The notes under the pieces are model-generated. The model searched no databases, was not told the origin of the DNA, and saw nothing but the letters and a program-made list of their open reading frames with translations. From a bacterium (GTDB taxonomy: Bacteria > Myxococcota_A > Bradymonadia > UBA7976 > UBA1532), in contig JAUHXC010000057.1 in the NCBI GenBank assembly GCA_030427205.1, positions 1 to 53,949 of the forward strand: a stretch of 53,949 bases of DNA, read 5' to 3'. This document shows, one piece after another, positions 15,738 to 23,818 of this stretch (position 1 is the first letter of the stretch; each line of letters begins with the position of its first letter). The position numbers and the translations under genes were made by a program.

Positions 15738-17702
15738 GTGAGCGCACGCACTGCATCCATTCTGCTGGCCGGCGGCCTCGTCCTCGGCCTCGCGCCGTCG
15801 GCGCTGGCCGACACCGCCAACTTCGAGCTCAACGGCAAGATCTACACGAAGTTCCTCTACAAGAACGACGACAGCAGCGGCTGTCTGTCGCTCTCGAACC
15901 CGTTCTGGCCGGACAACATCGGCGGCAACAACGGGGCCTGCACCGAGTTCGAACTGACCATCCTCGGGCGGGCGAGCAAGTACGTCACCACCGGCGTGCG
16001 CCTCAAGAGCCGCTTCGGCGCCTTGTGGCAGGGCTGGTGGGAGAACGGCGACGTGCGCTGGGACTACCCCAACGACACGCTCTTCGTCGAGAATACCAGC
16101 GGCGAGGCCCTGGGCATGAACCACGCCCAGTACGTCAAGCTGCGCGGGGCGTTCATGCGGGTGGCGGCGCCGATCCCGACGGTGCGCTGGATCCACTTCG
16201 GGGCCAGCGACCTGGGCATGTTCAACGAGTGGACCGTCGGCAAGGTGCGCTATATCGACCGCGACAACGCCAACGGGGTGTTCGTCGAGGGCGAGGTGGG
16301 CGAGGGCGCGCTGCGCTATCACGGCGCGGCCATCGCGACCCCCAAGCTGTTCATCGGCCCGCGCTGGACGTCGGGCCTGCGCAACGCCGACCCGCTGGCC
16401 GACTTCTGGGCCGGCGACTGGACCTACGCGCTCAAGCTCGAGGCCGACCCGCACGACGACCTGGCGCTCAAGCTCATCGGCAGCTACGTGCACGACTGGG
16501 AGGCCGACGATAACGACCCCGACCTGACCGGGGCATCCGACGCCGACCGCGGCACCAACCGGTCGATCGAGCGCGAGGTGCGCTACCAGGGCGCCAACGC
16601 GACCCTCGACGCCCGCTTCGCGCCGAGCCGCCTCGACTGGCTCAACGTCACCGGCCTGTTCGCCTACAGCTACAACTTGGTCAACCCGGATTACGCCGCC
16701 AACTCGGTGCGCGAAGACCAGGGCTTCTCGCCGCTGCTGTTCTTGCAGGACGAGAACGGCGAGGCCGAGGCGGCTCAGGGCATGGCGGGCACGGTGCGGG
16801 TCGAGATGTTCGATCCCTTCGACGCGGGTGTCTCGTTCAAGCTCGAGTATTTCAACATCGGCACCGACTTCAACGCGATCTTCGGCGCCCGCCGCGAGGG
16901 CGACGTGCTCTTGACCGATGGCATCATCGGCAGCGGCTTCGTCAAGGGCGGGCAGCTGCCGACGCTGAACCTGGCCAACGAGTTCGTCGACTTCGACGAG
17001 GCCTGGTACGAGACCATCATCGGCTGGCACGGCGCGACGGCCATCGTCGAGCTGCAGCAGGGGCTCTTCGCCGCCGACCTCGAGGGCAGCTTCGTCACCT
17101 ACAACACCAACATGCAGGGGCGGGACACCGACAACGAGTACCCCGACTTCCTCTACACCGACGGCTTCACCGACCCGCAGGCGTTCACCGCCGACCAGGA
17201 CTACGGCAACATCTTCGACCGCGGATCGGACCCGCGCTCGGTGTTCAAGGAGTTCCAGGATCGGCAGACGATCATCGCGGTGCTCAACGCCGAGAGCGCC
17301 ATCCCGGGGGCTGAAGACCTCAAGTTCGCCGTCAAGGGCAAGTGGGTGCACGACACCGACAGCCGCAAGGACGACAACCCCGACGACGACTACGTCGGCG
17401 ACCTGTTCCTGGGCTACGGCATGCTCAGCTGGCAGGCGACCAACGAGTTCGCGACCGGCCTGGGCTACGAGTGGCAGCAGTGGGACGAGGCGAAGCGCAG
17501 CGGCTCGCAGGAGCAGGGCTTCTACGATTACGTCACCACCAAGCACACCGGCCGGCTCGTCGCGAGCTACACCTTCGGCGGTTTGACCTTCAATTACATG
17601 CTCGAATACTTTCACAAAGATCAGGAGCGGGACCGTCCCGGCTCGCCCGATCAGGCGTGGCGGGTATGGCGGGCCAAGGCTTCGGTGGAGACCGGCTGGT
17701 GA
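15738..17702 (+). CDS. Putative outer-membrane beta-barrel porin (alpha-glucan locus)
   Basis: A 654-residue protein starting at GTG behind CGGAGGAG. The signal peptide ends SALADTANFEL. The mature chain has the alternating, aromatic-rich strands of a large outer-membrane barrel: ANFELNGKIYTKFLYKND, TTGVRLKSRFG, WTYALKLEADPHDDLALKL, TGRLVASYTFGGLTFNYML. It ends in an aromatic residue (ASVETGW), as outer-membrane substrates usually do. There is no TonB box or plug domain, so passive or facilitated passage of maltodextrins is the best guess, by analogy with LamB, to which I see no direct similarity. Its stop overlaps the GTG of the next lipoprotein (GTGA), which suggests equal amounts and a physical partnership. 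Confidence 0.72.
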   Translation: MSARTASILLAGGLVLGLAPSALADTANFELNGKIYTKFLYKNDDSSGCLSLSNPFWPDNIGGNNGACTEFELTILGRASKYVTTGVRLKSRFGALWQGWWENGDVRWDYPNDTLFVENTSGEALGMNHAQYVKLRGAFMRVAAPIPTVRWIHFGASDLGMFNEWTVGKVRYIDRDNANGVFVEGEVGEGALRYHGAAIATPKLFIGPRWTSGLRNADPLADFWAGDWTYALKLEADPHDDLALKLIGSYVHDWEADDNDPDLTGASDADRGTNRSIEREVRYQGANATLDARFAPSRLDWLNVTGLFAYSYNLVNPDYAANSVREDQGFSPLLFLQDENGEAEAAQGMAGTVRVEMFDPFDAGVSFKLEYFNIGTDFNAIFGARREGDVLLTDGIIGSGFVKGGQLPTLNLANEFVDFDEAWYETIIGWHGATAIVELQQGLFAADLEGSFVTYNTNMQGRDTDNEYPDFLYTDGFTDPQAFTADQDYGNIFDRGSDPRSVFKEFQDRQTIIAVLNAESAIPGAEDLKFAVKGKWVHDTDSRKDDNPDDDYVGDLFLGYGMLSWQATNEFATGLGYEWQQWDEAKRSGSQEQGFYDYVTTKHTGRLVASYTFGGLTFNYMLEYFHKDQERDRPGSPDQAWRVWRAKASVETGW

Positions 17703-18919
17703 AGATCGTCGACACCTTTCGCAGGCCGCTGGCGGCCGCCGCCCTCGCCGCGAGCCTGTCGGGCTGCGGCCTCGAGGCCCTGCTCGTCGAGGCCGGCAGC
17801 GACGAGCACGTGATCCCGGTGACCACCGTGCGCGGCAGCGTGGCCAACCTGCCCGAGACCATCGTGCTGACCCGCCCCGACGGCGAAGAGGTCGAGCCGG
17901 TGGAGTTCGAGGCCACCGGCGGCAACTACGTGCTCGACCTGCCCGACGCCGAGTACGTCAACGCCCGGCTGACCGCCGCCGACGCCGACGGCACGCTGAT
18001 GGTCCTGGTGCCGCGCATCGAGATGGACAGCGTGCTCGACGGGGTCGACATCGATACCCGCTCGACCGCCGCGGCGCTGATCGTCGACGCCGCGGCCGCG
18101 GCCGGCGGGGTCAACCTGCAGGTGGTCGATCCGTGCGTGCTCGGCGTGGCGCTCGACGGCATCGCCGCCGAGATCGACGACCAGGGGCCGGCGGCCGAGG
18201 TGCTCGCCGCGCTGGACGTCTCCGGGCCCACGGCCCCCGACGCGGCGCTCGCGGCGGCGGCGGCCGGCGTCTCGCTCGAAGGCGTCATCGATCCGGTGCT
18301 CATCCGCACGGTGCTCGAGGTGAACTTCAACGAGGGCCAGGTCGACGGCAACTGCGACGGCATCAGCCGCTTCCGCTGGGTGCGCGACGAGCCGGGCAAG
18401 CAGATGTACTTCGTCGGCGGGCTGCACGAGGACTCGCCGGTGCAGGATCTCGAATACAACGAGCCGATGGGCAGCGGCAGCGGGTCGTGGACTCCGAACC
18501 AGATCCCGATGTTCGACGACGGCACCAACGGCGACGAGGTCGCCGGCGACAACATCTGGACGCTGACCCTCGACCTGCCCCGCGGCGCGCGCATCGGCTA
18601 CAAGTACACCTGGGGCCAGCAGGGCCAGCTGTGGACCGGCACCGAGGAGTGGCCCGGCAACCAGCGCATCCTCGAGATCGAGGACATCAACGGCGACAAC
18701 TTCGTGCGCCGCCGGGACAACTTCGCCGACGAGGCCAGCAACAAGGACAAGGCCAACCTCAACCGGCAGGGCATGGGCGAGATCGACTGGGAGAGCGACG
18801 TCAACGACGACGGCATCGCCGACGCCCGCGAGCGCCCGCTCGACCTGGACAACGACTGCACGCTCGACGACTGGGTGACGCCGACGGCCATCGGGCCGGC
18901 GACGGTCGCCTGCGAATAG
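17699..18919 (+). CDS. Lipoprotein coupled to the outer-membrane barrel; possible glucan-binding
   Basis: A 406-residue lipoprotein (MKIVDTFRRPLAAAALAASL, lipobox LSGC) using GTG that overlaps the porin stop by four bases. Residues about 40-215 form an Ala/Asp/Val-rich region without known motifs. From about residue 235 there is a beta-sandwich-like segment (KQMYFVGGLHEDSP, IPMFDDGTNGDEVAGDNIWT, IGYKYTWGQQGQLWTG) of the type found in choice-of-anchor X and starch-binding E-set-like domains. The GYKYTWG stretch recalls CBM20/48 strands. It ends with a calcium-loop-like DVNDDGIADARERPLDLDND. The tight coupling suggests it caps or serves the barrel, like SusD or SusE in Bacteroidota although unrelated in sequence. 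This role is inference. Confidence 0.65.
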   Translation: MKIVDTFRRPLAAAALAASLSGCGLEALLVEAGSDEHVIPVTTVRGSVANLPETIVLTRPDGEEVEPVEFEATGGNYVLDLPDAEYVNARLTAADADGTLMVLVPRIEMDSVLDGVDIDTRSTAAALIVDAAAAAGGVNLQVVDPCVLGVALDGIAAEIDDQGPAAEVLAALDVSGPTAPDAALAAAAAGVSLEGVIDPVLIRTVLEVNFNEGQVDGNCDGISRFRWVRDEPGKQMYFVGGLHEDSPVQDLEYNEPMGSGSGSWTPNQIPMFDDGTNGDEVAGDNIWTLTLDLPRGARIGYKYTWGQQGQLWTGTEEWPGNQRILEIEDINGDNFVRRRDNFADEASNKDKANLNRQGMGEIDWESDVNDDGIADARERPLDLDNDCTLDDWVTPTAIGPATVACE

Positions 18920-18924
18920 ATCGC

Positions 18925-18961
18925 GGCCCGCTTGGGCCATCGGCGGCGCCGGTGCGCCGCC
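18925..18961 (+). promoter_or_regulatory. Two tandem intergenic RNA hairpins
   Basis: Directly after the preceding lipoprotein stop, GGCCC-GCTT-GGGCC (18925-18938) and GGCGGCGC-CGGT-GCGCCGCC (18942-18961) can each form perfect stems. No T-run follows, so RNA stability or processing control is more likely than termination. Confidence 0.5.
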
Positions 18962-19096
18962 TCGACCGTGACTCAAAGGGGATGCGCGGTCGGCATATCG
19001 AGAAGAGGACGCCTCGCCCGGGGGGCTCGGTCGAGGCACAGAGGACAACCGCGACGCGATCTGGGGAGGGTCGCGGCGCATGATACGAGGTGAGAG

Positions 19097-20125
19097 ATGA
19101 CCAACAAGCTGATCACGCTCCTGCTGGCCACCGGCATGATGGCGGTGTTCCTGCCCGGCTGCGACGACGATACCGACGAGACCACCGCCGACATGGGCGC
19201 CGGTGGTGAAGGCGAGGGCGAAGGCGAGGGTGAAGGCGAGGGCGAGGGCGAAGGCGAAGGCGAGGGTGAAGGCGAGGGTGAAGGCGAGGGTGAGGGTGAA
19301 GGCGAGGGTGAAGGCGAGACGAGCTTCGCCCGCGCCGAGTTCATCCTCGACGACACCGCCAACGCCACCTACACCGCCGAGGACGGGCTGGCCTGGAAGG
19401 GCTCGTTCATGGTCGCCGACGGCGTCCTGAACTTCGCCCCCGACTGGTCGGGCCCCTACCCGCTGCTGTGGGACGACGGCCCCTGGGACGCCGGCGGCCA
19501 CGAGCCGGCCGGCGCCACCGCCGGCGACAACATCTGGGGCGTGTCGATCGAGACCCCGTCGGCCATGGAGCAGGCCTTCGAGTTCGGCCTCATCCGCGGC
19601 TCGGTCGACGGCTCGGACGGCGACTGGATCTGGCCCGAGCCGATGAACGGCTCGTTCACCGTGCCCGCCGGCTCGACCGACAGCATCATGGCCGCCACGA
19701 TCGTCATCGCGGCCTTCGGCGACATCGACCTGCGCATCACCCTCGACACCGGCGCGCTCGCCGATGAGTTCGCGATGTTCGACCCCGCCAACGGCGTGAA
19801 CATCAAGAGCTCGGCCTGGGGCTGGACCGAGATCCCGATGGTCGACGACGGCACCATGGGTGACGCGACCGCCGACGACGGCGTCTTCAGCTTCCTGCTC
19901 AGCGCCCACGTCGGCGCCGGCACCGACTTCCCGCACACCGGCCTGCTCGCCAGCGGCGATCAGGCGCAGTTCGTACTCGTGCTCGGCGGCGTCGAGTACA
20001 AGGTCGGCGGCGTGCCGCCGACCACCGGCGTCGGCGCCGAGACCGGCGCGCCCGGCGACTGGACTGCGGCCGAGGTCCAAAACCAGGACGAGGGCGACCG
20101 CAACACCTACGTCCAGGCCCCGTGA
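19097..20125 (+). CDS. Lipoprotein with (Gly-Glu)19 stalk and beta-sandwich domains
   Basis: A 342-residue lipoprotein (MTNKLITLLLATGMMAVFL, lipobox PGC), with GAGGTGAG before the ATG. Residues 37-74 are nineteen consecutive Gly-Glu pairs, an extended, highly charged spacer. The rest seems to hold two related beta modules, each with a DDG...GD(N/D) signature: LLWDDGPWDAGG with TAGDNIWGVSIE, and EIPMVDDGTMGDATADDGVF. These resemble the motif in the preceding lipoprotein. The domains also show DWSGPYPLLW and GDWIWPEPMNG, with exposed Trp typical of sugar-binding faces. Binding of alpha-glucan on a flexible tether at the outer membrane is a reasonable inference; no catalytic motif is present. 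Confidence 0.68.
   Translation: MTNKLITLLLATGMMAVFLPGCDDDTDETTADMGAGGEGEGEGEGEGEGEGEGEGEGEGEGEGEGEGEGEGEGETSFARAEFILDDTANATYTAEDGLAWKGSFMVADGVLNFAPDWSGPYPLLWDDGPWDAGGHEPAGATAGDNIWGVSIETPSAMEQAFEFGLIRGSVDGSDGDWIWPEPMNGSFTVPAGSTDSIMAATIVIAAFGDIDLRITLDTGALADEFAMFDPANGVNIKSSAWGWTEIPMVDDGTMGDATADDGVFSFLLSAHVGAGTDFPHTGLLASGDQAQFVLVLGGVEYKVGGVPPTTGVGAETGAPGDWTAAEVQNQDEGDRNTYVQAP
19205..19318 (+). repeat. Hexanucleotide repeat (GGYGAR)19 coding (GlyGlu)19
   Basis: Nineteen in-frame hexamers GGYGAR, mixing GGC/GGT and GAA/GAG codons. Such repeats are prone to slippage in whole hexamers, which would change stalk length without breaking the frame. Confidence 0.9.
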
Positions 20126-20154
20126 CCTGAACCCGTCCCCCGCGGGGGGCGCAG

Positions 20155-20231
20155 CGGAGGTCGGCGATACCCGCCGGCCTCCGTCCCCGATTCTCAGCGA
20201 CGCCGCCGAGAGGCGCATGCTCGGCGGCGTC
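20155..20231 (+). promoter_or_regulatory. Two strong tandem hairpins between alpha-glucan genes
   Basis: First hairpin: CGGAGGTCGGCG (20155-20166) pairs with CGCCGGCCTCCG (20172-20183), 12 bp with one U-G pair and a 5-base loop. Second: GACGCCGCCGAG (20199-20210) pairs perfectly with CTCGGCGGCGTC (20220-20231), loop of 9. No U-run follows. The second ends 11 bases before the GAGGAG ribosome-binding site of the next gene. They may set different transcript levels for the genes before and after, as repeats do in other mal operons. Confidence 0.6.
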
Positions 20232-20254
20232 CCCCGAGGCCGAGAGGAGCTTGT

Positions 20255-21454
20255 GTGGCCCACCCCCGGAATGGCACCTGGCTGACCCGCCTGCGGGCGT
20301 CTGCGTCGGTGCTGTCCGCGGTATTGGTGGCTGCCTCCCCGGCCCCTGCCGCCGATCTGGGCGGCCCCATCGCCCTCGAAGACCCCGCCGACGACGACCG
20401 TGGCCCGGGAGACTACGTCTACCCCAGCGGCAGCCGGTTTCAGCGGGGGGCGTTCGACCTGCGGCGATTCGAAGTCATCGTGCGCGGCGACCACAGCGAG
20501 CTGCGCGTCACCGTCGGCCAGCCCGCCCGCAAGCCGATCGAGGCCCGCATCAGCGATGCCCGCGCGATCGAGCTGAAGAACGGCATTTACGTCCAGAACA
20601 TCGACGTCTATATCGACATGACCCCCGGCATGGGTCAGGTCGAGGGCCTGCCCGGCCGCCGCGTCGGCTTCCACCCGACCCAGGGCTGGGAGATGGCGGT
20701 GGTCCTCACGCCGATGCCTTATGGCGTGCGCGCGGTCATGGGCGACTGGGGGCTGCCCGGCAGCCAGGTCTTCGTGCCGGCCGACGTCTACCACGAGGGG
20801 CCGACCTTCGTGGCCCGGGTGCCGCACGCGCGCCTCGGCGGGCCGCCGCAGGCCAGCTGGGGCTGGGCGGTCGCCGTCGGCGGCGCCACCTGGGAGAAGA
20901 GCTTCGCGGTGCTCGATCGGGTGACCGATCGCCACGCGCTCGACGCCTATACCCTGCCGGTGCACACCGTCGCTCAGGACGACGCCTTCGGCGGCGGGCT
21001 CATCGGCGGCAATCACCCGCAGGTGGTCGACATCCTGACCCCCGCGGGGCTCGATCAATACCGGCTGCTGGCGTCCCACGACCCGAAGACGCAGCGGCTG
21101 GCCACCGTGCCGATGGTCTACCCCGATCCCGCCGCCGCGACGGCCGCGGGTCACGCCGTGAAGCTGCCCGATCTCGCGCCCGACGCCGCGCCCGCCGAGG
21201 CCGCGCCGCCCACCGCCCGCATCCGCGATGTGCTCGAGACCACCGTCGTCATCGTCGATCCGCCCGAAGGCGTCGCGCCCTATCGCCTCGTCGAGGTGCT
21301 CGACGACGAGGGCGCACCCGTGGGCAAGCTGGTCATCAACGCCATCCGATCCGAATTCGTGACCGCGACCGTCGTAGAAGGGCTCGGCGCCATCCGCCCG
21401 GGAATGGCGGTCCGATTGCCCGCGGCTCGAAAGCCCGCAGACGCCCAGGAGTGA
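20255..21454 (+). CDS. Periplasmic paralogue of the glucodextranase C-terminal-type protein
   Basis: A 399-residue protein starting at GTG behind GAGAGGAG. It has a Sec signal (hydrophobic ASVLSAVLVAAS, cleavage near APAAD) but no lipobox Cys, so it is probably soluble in the periplasm. Residues about 35-290 parallel the lipoprotein at 14778 (ALEDPADDDRGPGDYVYP, RGAFDLRRFEVIVRGD, NIDVYIDMTPGMG, HPQVVDIL). The extra C-terminal part (about 310-390) contains TTVVIVDPPEG and GKLVINAIRSEFVTATVV, resembling a small SAF/FlgT-C-like beta domain. It is followed after 5 bases by malE. Having a soluble and a lipidated copy suggests different positions along the glucan path. Direct binding of glucan is inference from the family. 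Confidence 0.75.
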   Translation: MAHPRNGTWLTRLRASASVLSAVLVAASPAPAADLGGPIALEDPADDDRGPGDYVYPSGSRFQRGAFDLRRFEVIVRGDHSELRVTVGQPARKPIEARISDARAIELKNGIYVQNIDVYIDMTPGMGQVEGLPGRRVGFHPTQGWEMAVVLTPMPYGVRAVMGDWGLPGSQVFVPADVYHEGPTFVARVPHARLGGPPQASWGWAVAVGGATWEKSFAVLDRVTDRHALDAYTLPVHTVAQDDAFGGGLIGGNHPQVVDILTPAGLDQYRLLASHDPKTQRLATVPMVYPDPAAATAAGHAVKLPDLAPDAAPAEAAPPTARIRDVLETTVVIVDPPEGVAPYRLVEVLDDEGAPVGKLVINAIRSEFVTATVVEGLGAIRPGMAVRLPAARKPADAQE

Positions 21455-21459
21455 ACCCC

Positions 21460-22665
21460 ATGTCGAAGCGACTGTTGACCCTCTTCGCCGGCCTCGCGCT
21501 GCTCTGCGCGCCGGCCCTGGCCCTGGCCAAGACCACCATCACGGTGTGGCACGCCTACCGCGGCAAAGAAGAGGCGGCGCTCAAGAAGGTGGTCAAGGCC
21601 TATAACGACAAGGGCGGCGCGCTCGAGATCAAGCTGCTCGGCATCCCCTACGACGCCTTCGCCGACAAGATCACCGCGGCGATCCCGCGGGACAAAGGCC
21701 CCGACCTCTTCATCTTCGCCCACGACCGCATCGGCGACTGGGCCGCGCGCCAGGTCATCGAGCCGGTCGACTTCTGGCTCACCGACGACATCAAGAAGGC
21801 CTACCTCTCGCCGACCCTCGACGCGCTGAGCTACGACGACGCGGTCTACGGCCTGCCGATGGCCTTCAAGATGGTCGCGCTCTACTACAACCCCAAGCTG
21901 GTGCCCAAGGCGCCGACGACCACGGACGAGATGATCGCGGCGGCCAAGGCGGCGACCGACGCCGGCCAGAAGCAGTTCGGGCTGGTCTACGAGAACGCCA
22001 ACTTCTACTACCAGCTCGCCTGGATGCAGGGCTTCGGCGGCAAGGTCTTCAGCAAGCGCGGCAAGCCCCGCCTGGGCAGCGACGAGGTGATCGCCTCGCT
22101 CGACTTCGCCCGCGCGCTGGCCAAGGACCACGGCATCATGCCCGAGGAGATCAGCGCGACGCTGGTCACCAGCCTCTTCAACCAGGGCAAGGCCGGCATG
22201 GTCATCAGCGGCCCGTGGTTCATGGGCGAGATCGCCAAGGGCGTCGACTACAAGGTGGCGACGCTGCCCACCATCAGCGCCAACGGCAAGAAGGCCCGCC
22301 CCGCGCTGACCGCCGAGGCGATCATCATGAGCGCCAAGTGCCCCCACAAGAAGGAGGCCTTCGAGGTCATGCAGTACCTCACCGGCACCGAGGCCGGGCT
22401 GGTCATGGCCACCGAAGGGCGCCAGCCGGTGGCCCGGGCCGACGTCTACGACGACCCCAAGGTGAAGGGCGACAGCGTGTTGGCGGTGTTCCGCAAGCAG
22501 CTCGCCGCGGCCACGCCGATGCCCAACAGCCCGGCGATGCTCATGGTCTGGTCGCCGATGACCACCGCCATGAACAAGGTCATCAACGGCAGCACCCCGC
22601 CGGCCGACGCCGCCAAGGAGGCGCAGGCCGAGATCAAGAAGCTGGTCAAGGGCGCCCGCCGCTGA
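21460..22665 (+). CDS. malE: Maltose/maltodextrin-type ABC transporter substrate-binding protein
   Basis: A 401-residue periplasmic solute-binding protein of family 1. The signal peptide ends ALALAKTT. The mature start TTITVWHAYRGKEEAALKKV is the classic MalE/cluster-B opening. Family features include KGPDLFIFAHDRIGDWA, GLPMAFKMVALYYN, the Trp-rich NFYYQLAWMQGFGG, and GKAGMVISGPWFMGEI. MalE from Escherichia coli shares this organisation and a similar length (about 396). It captures maltodextrins and delivers them to MalFGK2. There is no lipobox, so it is soluble. AGGAG precedes the ATG, and the gap to malK is only 46 bases. Exact ligand length is unknown, but the flanking amylase and pullulanase favour linear maltodextrins. 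Confidence 0.9.
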   Translation: MSKRLLTLFAGLALLCAPALALAKTTITVWHAYRGKEEAALKKVVKAYNDKGGALEIKLLGIPYDAFADKITAAIPRDKGPDLFIFAHDRIGDWAARQVIEPVDFWLTDDIKKAYLSPTLDALSYDDAVYGLPMAFKMVALYYNPKLVPKAPTTTDEMIAAAKAATDAGQKQFGLVYENANFYYQLAWMQGFGGKVFSKRGKPRLGSDEVIASLDFARALAKDHGIMPEEISATLVTSLFNQGKAGMVISGPWFMGEIAKGVDYKVATLPTISANGKKARPALTAEAIIMSAKCPHKKEAFEVMQYLTGTEAGLVMATEGRQPVARADVYDDPKVKGDSVLAVFRKQLAAATPMPNSPAMLMVWSPMTTAMNKVINGSTPPADAAKEAQAEIKKLVKGARR

Positions 22666-22711
22666 CCGTCCGCCCCGCTCAACCGCCCGCGACCCTGGAG
22701 CCCGCAGCCCG

Positions 22712-23818
22712 ATGGCATCCGTCACCCTGACCGACGTCAGCAAGCGATTCGGCGACAACACCGTCGTCAAGAACGTCTTCCTCGAGATCGCCGACGGCGA
22801 GTTCGTCGTGCTCGTGGGCCCCAGCGGCTGCGGCAAGTCGACGACCCTGCGCATGATCGCCGGCCTCGAAGACATCACCAGCGGCCAGCTGAAGATCGGC
22901 GAGCGGGTGGTCAACGACCTCACCCCGCGCGATCGCGACGTCGCGATGGTCTTCCAGAGCTACGCGCTCTACCCGCACATGACCGTCTACGACAACATCA
23001 GCTTCGGTCTGCGGCTGCGCAAGATGCCCAAGCCCGAGATCGACCAGCGGGTGCGCGACGCCGCCGAGAAGCTGGGGCTGACCGAGCTGCTCGACCGCAA
23101 GCCCAAGGCGATGTCCGGCGGGCAGCGGCAGCGGGTGGCCATGGGCCGGGCCATCGTGCGTCAGCCGGCGGTCTTCCTCTTCGACGAGCCGCTGTCGAAC
23201 CTCGACGCCAAGCTGCGGGTGCAGATGCGGGCCGAGATCGCGCGCATGCACCGCCGCGAGGGGGTCACGACGGTCTACGTGACCCACGACCAGATCGAGG
23301 CGATGACCCTCGCCGATCGCATCGTGGTCATGAACTTCGGCGTGGTGCAGCAGGTGGGCGCGCCGCTCGAGCTGTACCGCGAGCCGGCCAACGTATTCGT
23401 CGCCGGCTTCATCGGCAGCCCGTCGATGAACTTCTTCGACGTCGACCTCTCGACGACCGGCGGCACGCCCACGATCAGCGGCAAGGGCGTCGCCGCGGTC
23501 GAGGTGCCCCAGCGCTTCCGCCCGCACCTCGGCGACAAGACGCAGCTCGTGCTCGGCGTGCGCCCCGAGCACCTCGGCGAAGTCTCCGAGAGCCCGCACA
23601 TCACCGCCCGGGTCGACATGCTCGAACCGCTCGGCTCCGAGGTGCACGCGCTCGGCGAGGTCGACGACCAGTCGATCGTCGCCAGCCTCGAGCCCGATAC
23701 CCGGGTGCGCATCGGCGGCAACGTCGGGCTGCGCATGGACCTCGACGAGATCCACCTCTTCGACCGCGAGACGGGCGTCGCGCTCGGCCGGCAGACCCAC
23801 CAGGGAGGCGCCGCGTGA
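22712..23818 (+). CDS. malK: Maltodextrin ABC transporter ATPase (MalK/MsmX type)
   Basis: This 368-residue ABC ATPase energises sugar import on the inner face of the membrane. Walker A is at residues 36-44 (GPSGCGKST), Q-loop VFQSYALYPHM, signature MSGGQRQR (Met in place of the usual Leu), Walker B VFLFDEPLSNLD, and H-loop VYVTHDQ. The C-terminal third (about 240-368) is the TOBE/regulatory region with LVLGVRPEHLGE, as in MalK and MsmX. The MalK regulatory region may respond to EIIA or MalT in enterics; no such partner is seen here. The stop overlaps the GTG of the permease gene, so the subunits are translated together. Confidence 0.93.
   Translation: MASVTLTDVSKRFGDNTVVKNVFLEIADGEFVVLVGPSGCGKSTTLRMIAGLEDITSGQLKIGERVVNDLTPRDRDVAMVFQSYALYPHMTVYDNISFGLRLRKMPKPEIDQRVRDAAEKLGLTELLDRKPKAMSGGQRQRVAMGRAIVRQPAVFLFDEPLSNLDAKLRVQMRAEIARMHRREGVTTVYVTHDQIEAMTLADRIVVMNFGVVQQVGAPLELYREPANVFVAGFIGSPSMNFFDVDLSTTGGTPTISGKGVAAVEVPQRFRPHLGDKTQLVLGVRPEHLGEVSESPHITARVDMLEPLGSEVHALGEVDDQSIVASLEPDTRVRIGGNVGLRMDLDEIHLFDRETGVALGRQTHQGGAA

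Noticed and set aside
19205..19318. GGYGAR repeat considered as an iteron or CRISPR-like element
   Set aside because: It is in frame inside a lipoprotein gene and encodes a Gly-Glu linker.
20199..20231. Hairpin considered as a rho-independent terminator
   Set aside because: The stem is strong but no T-run follows, and the next gene's ribosome-binding site begins within about a dozen bases.
17651..21154. Long minus-strand open frame opposite the alpha-glucan lipoproteins
   Set aside because: It crosses several real genes and their intergenic hairpins and shows low-complexity translation, so it is an antisense artefact.
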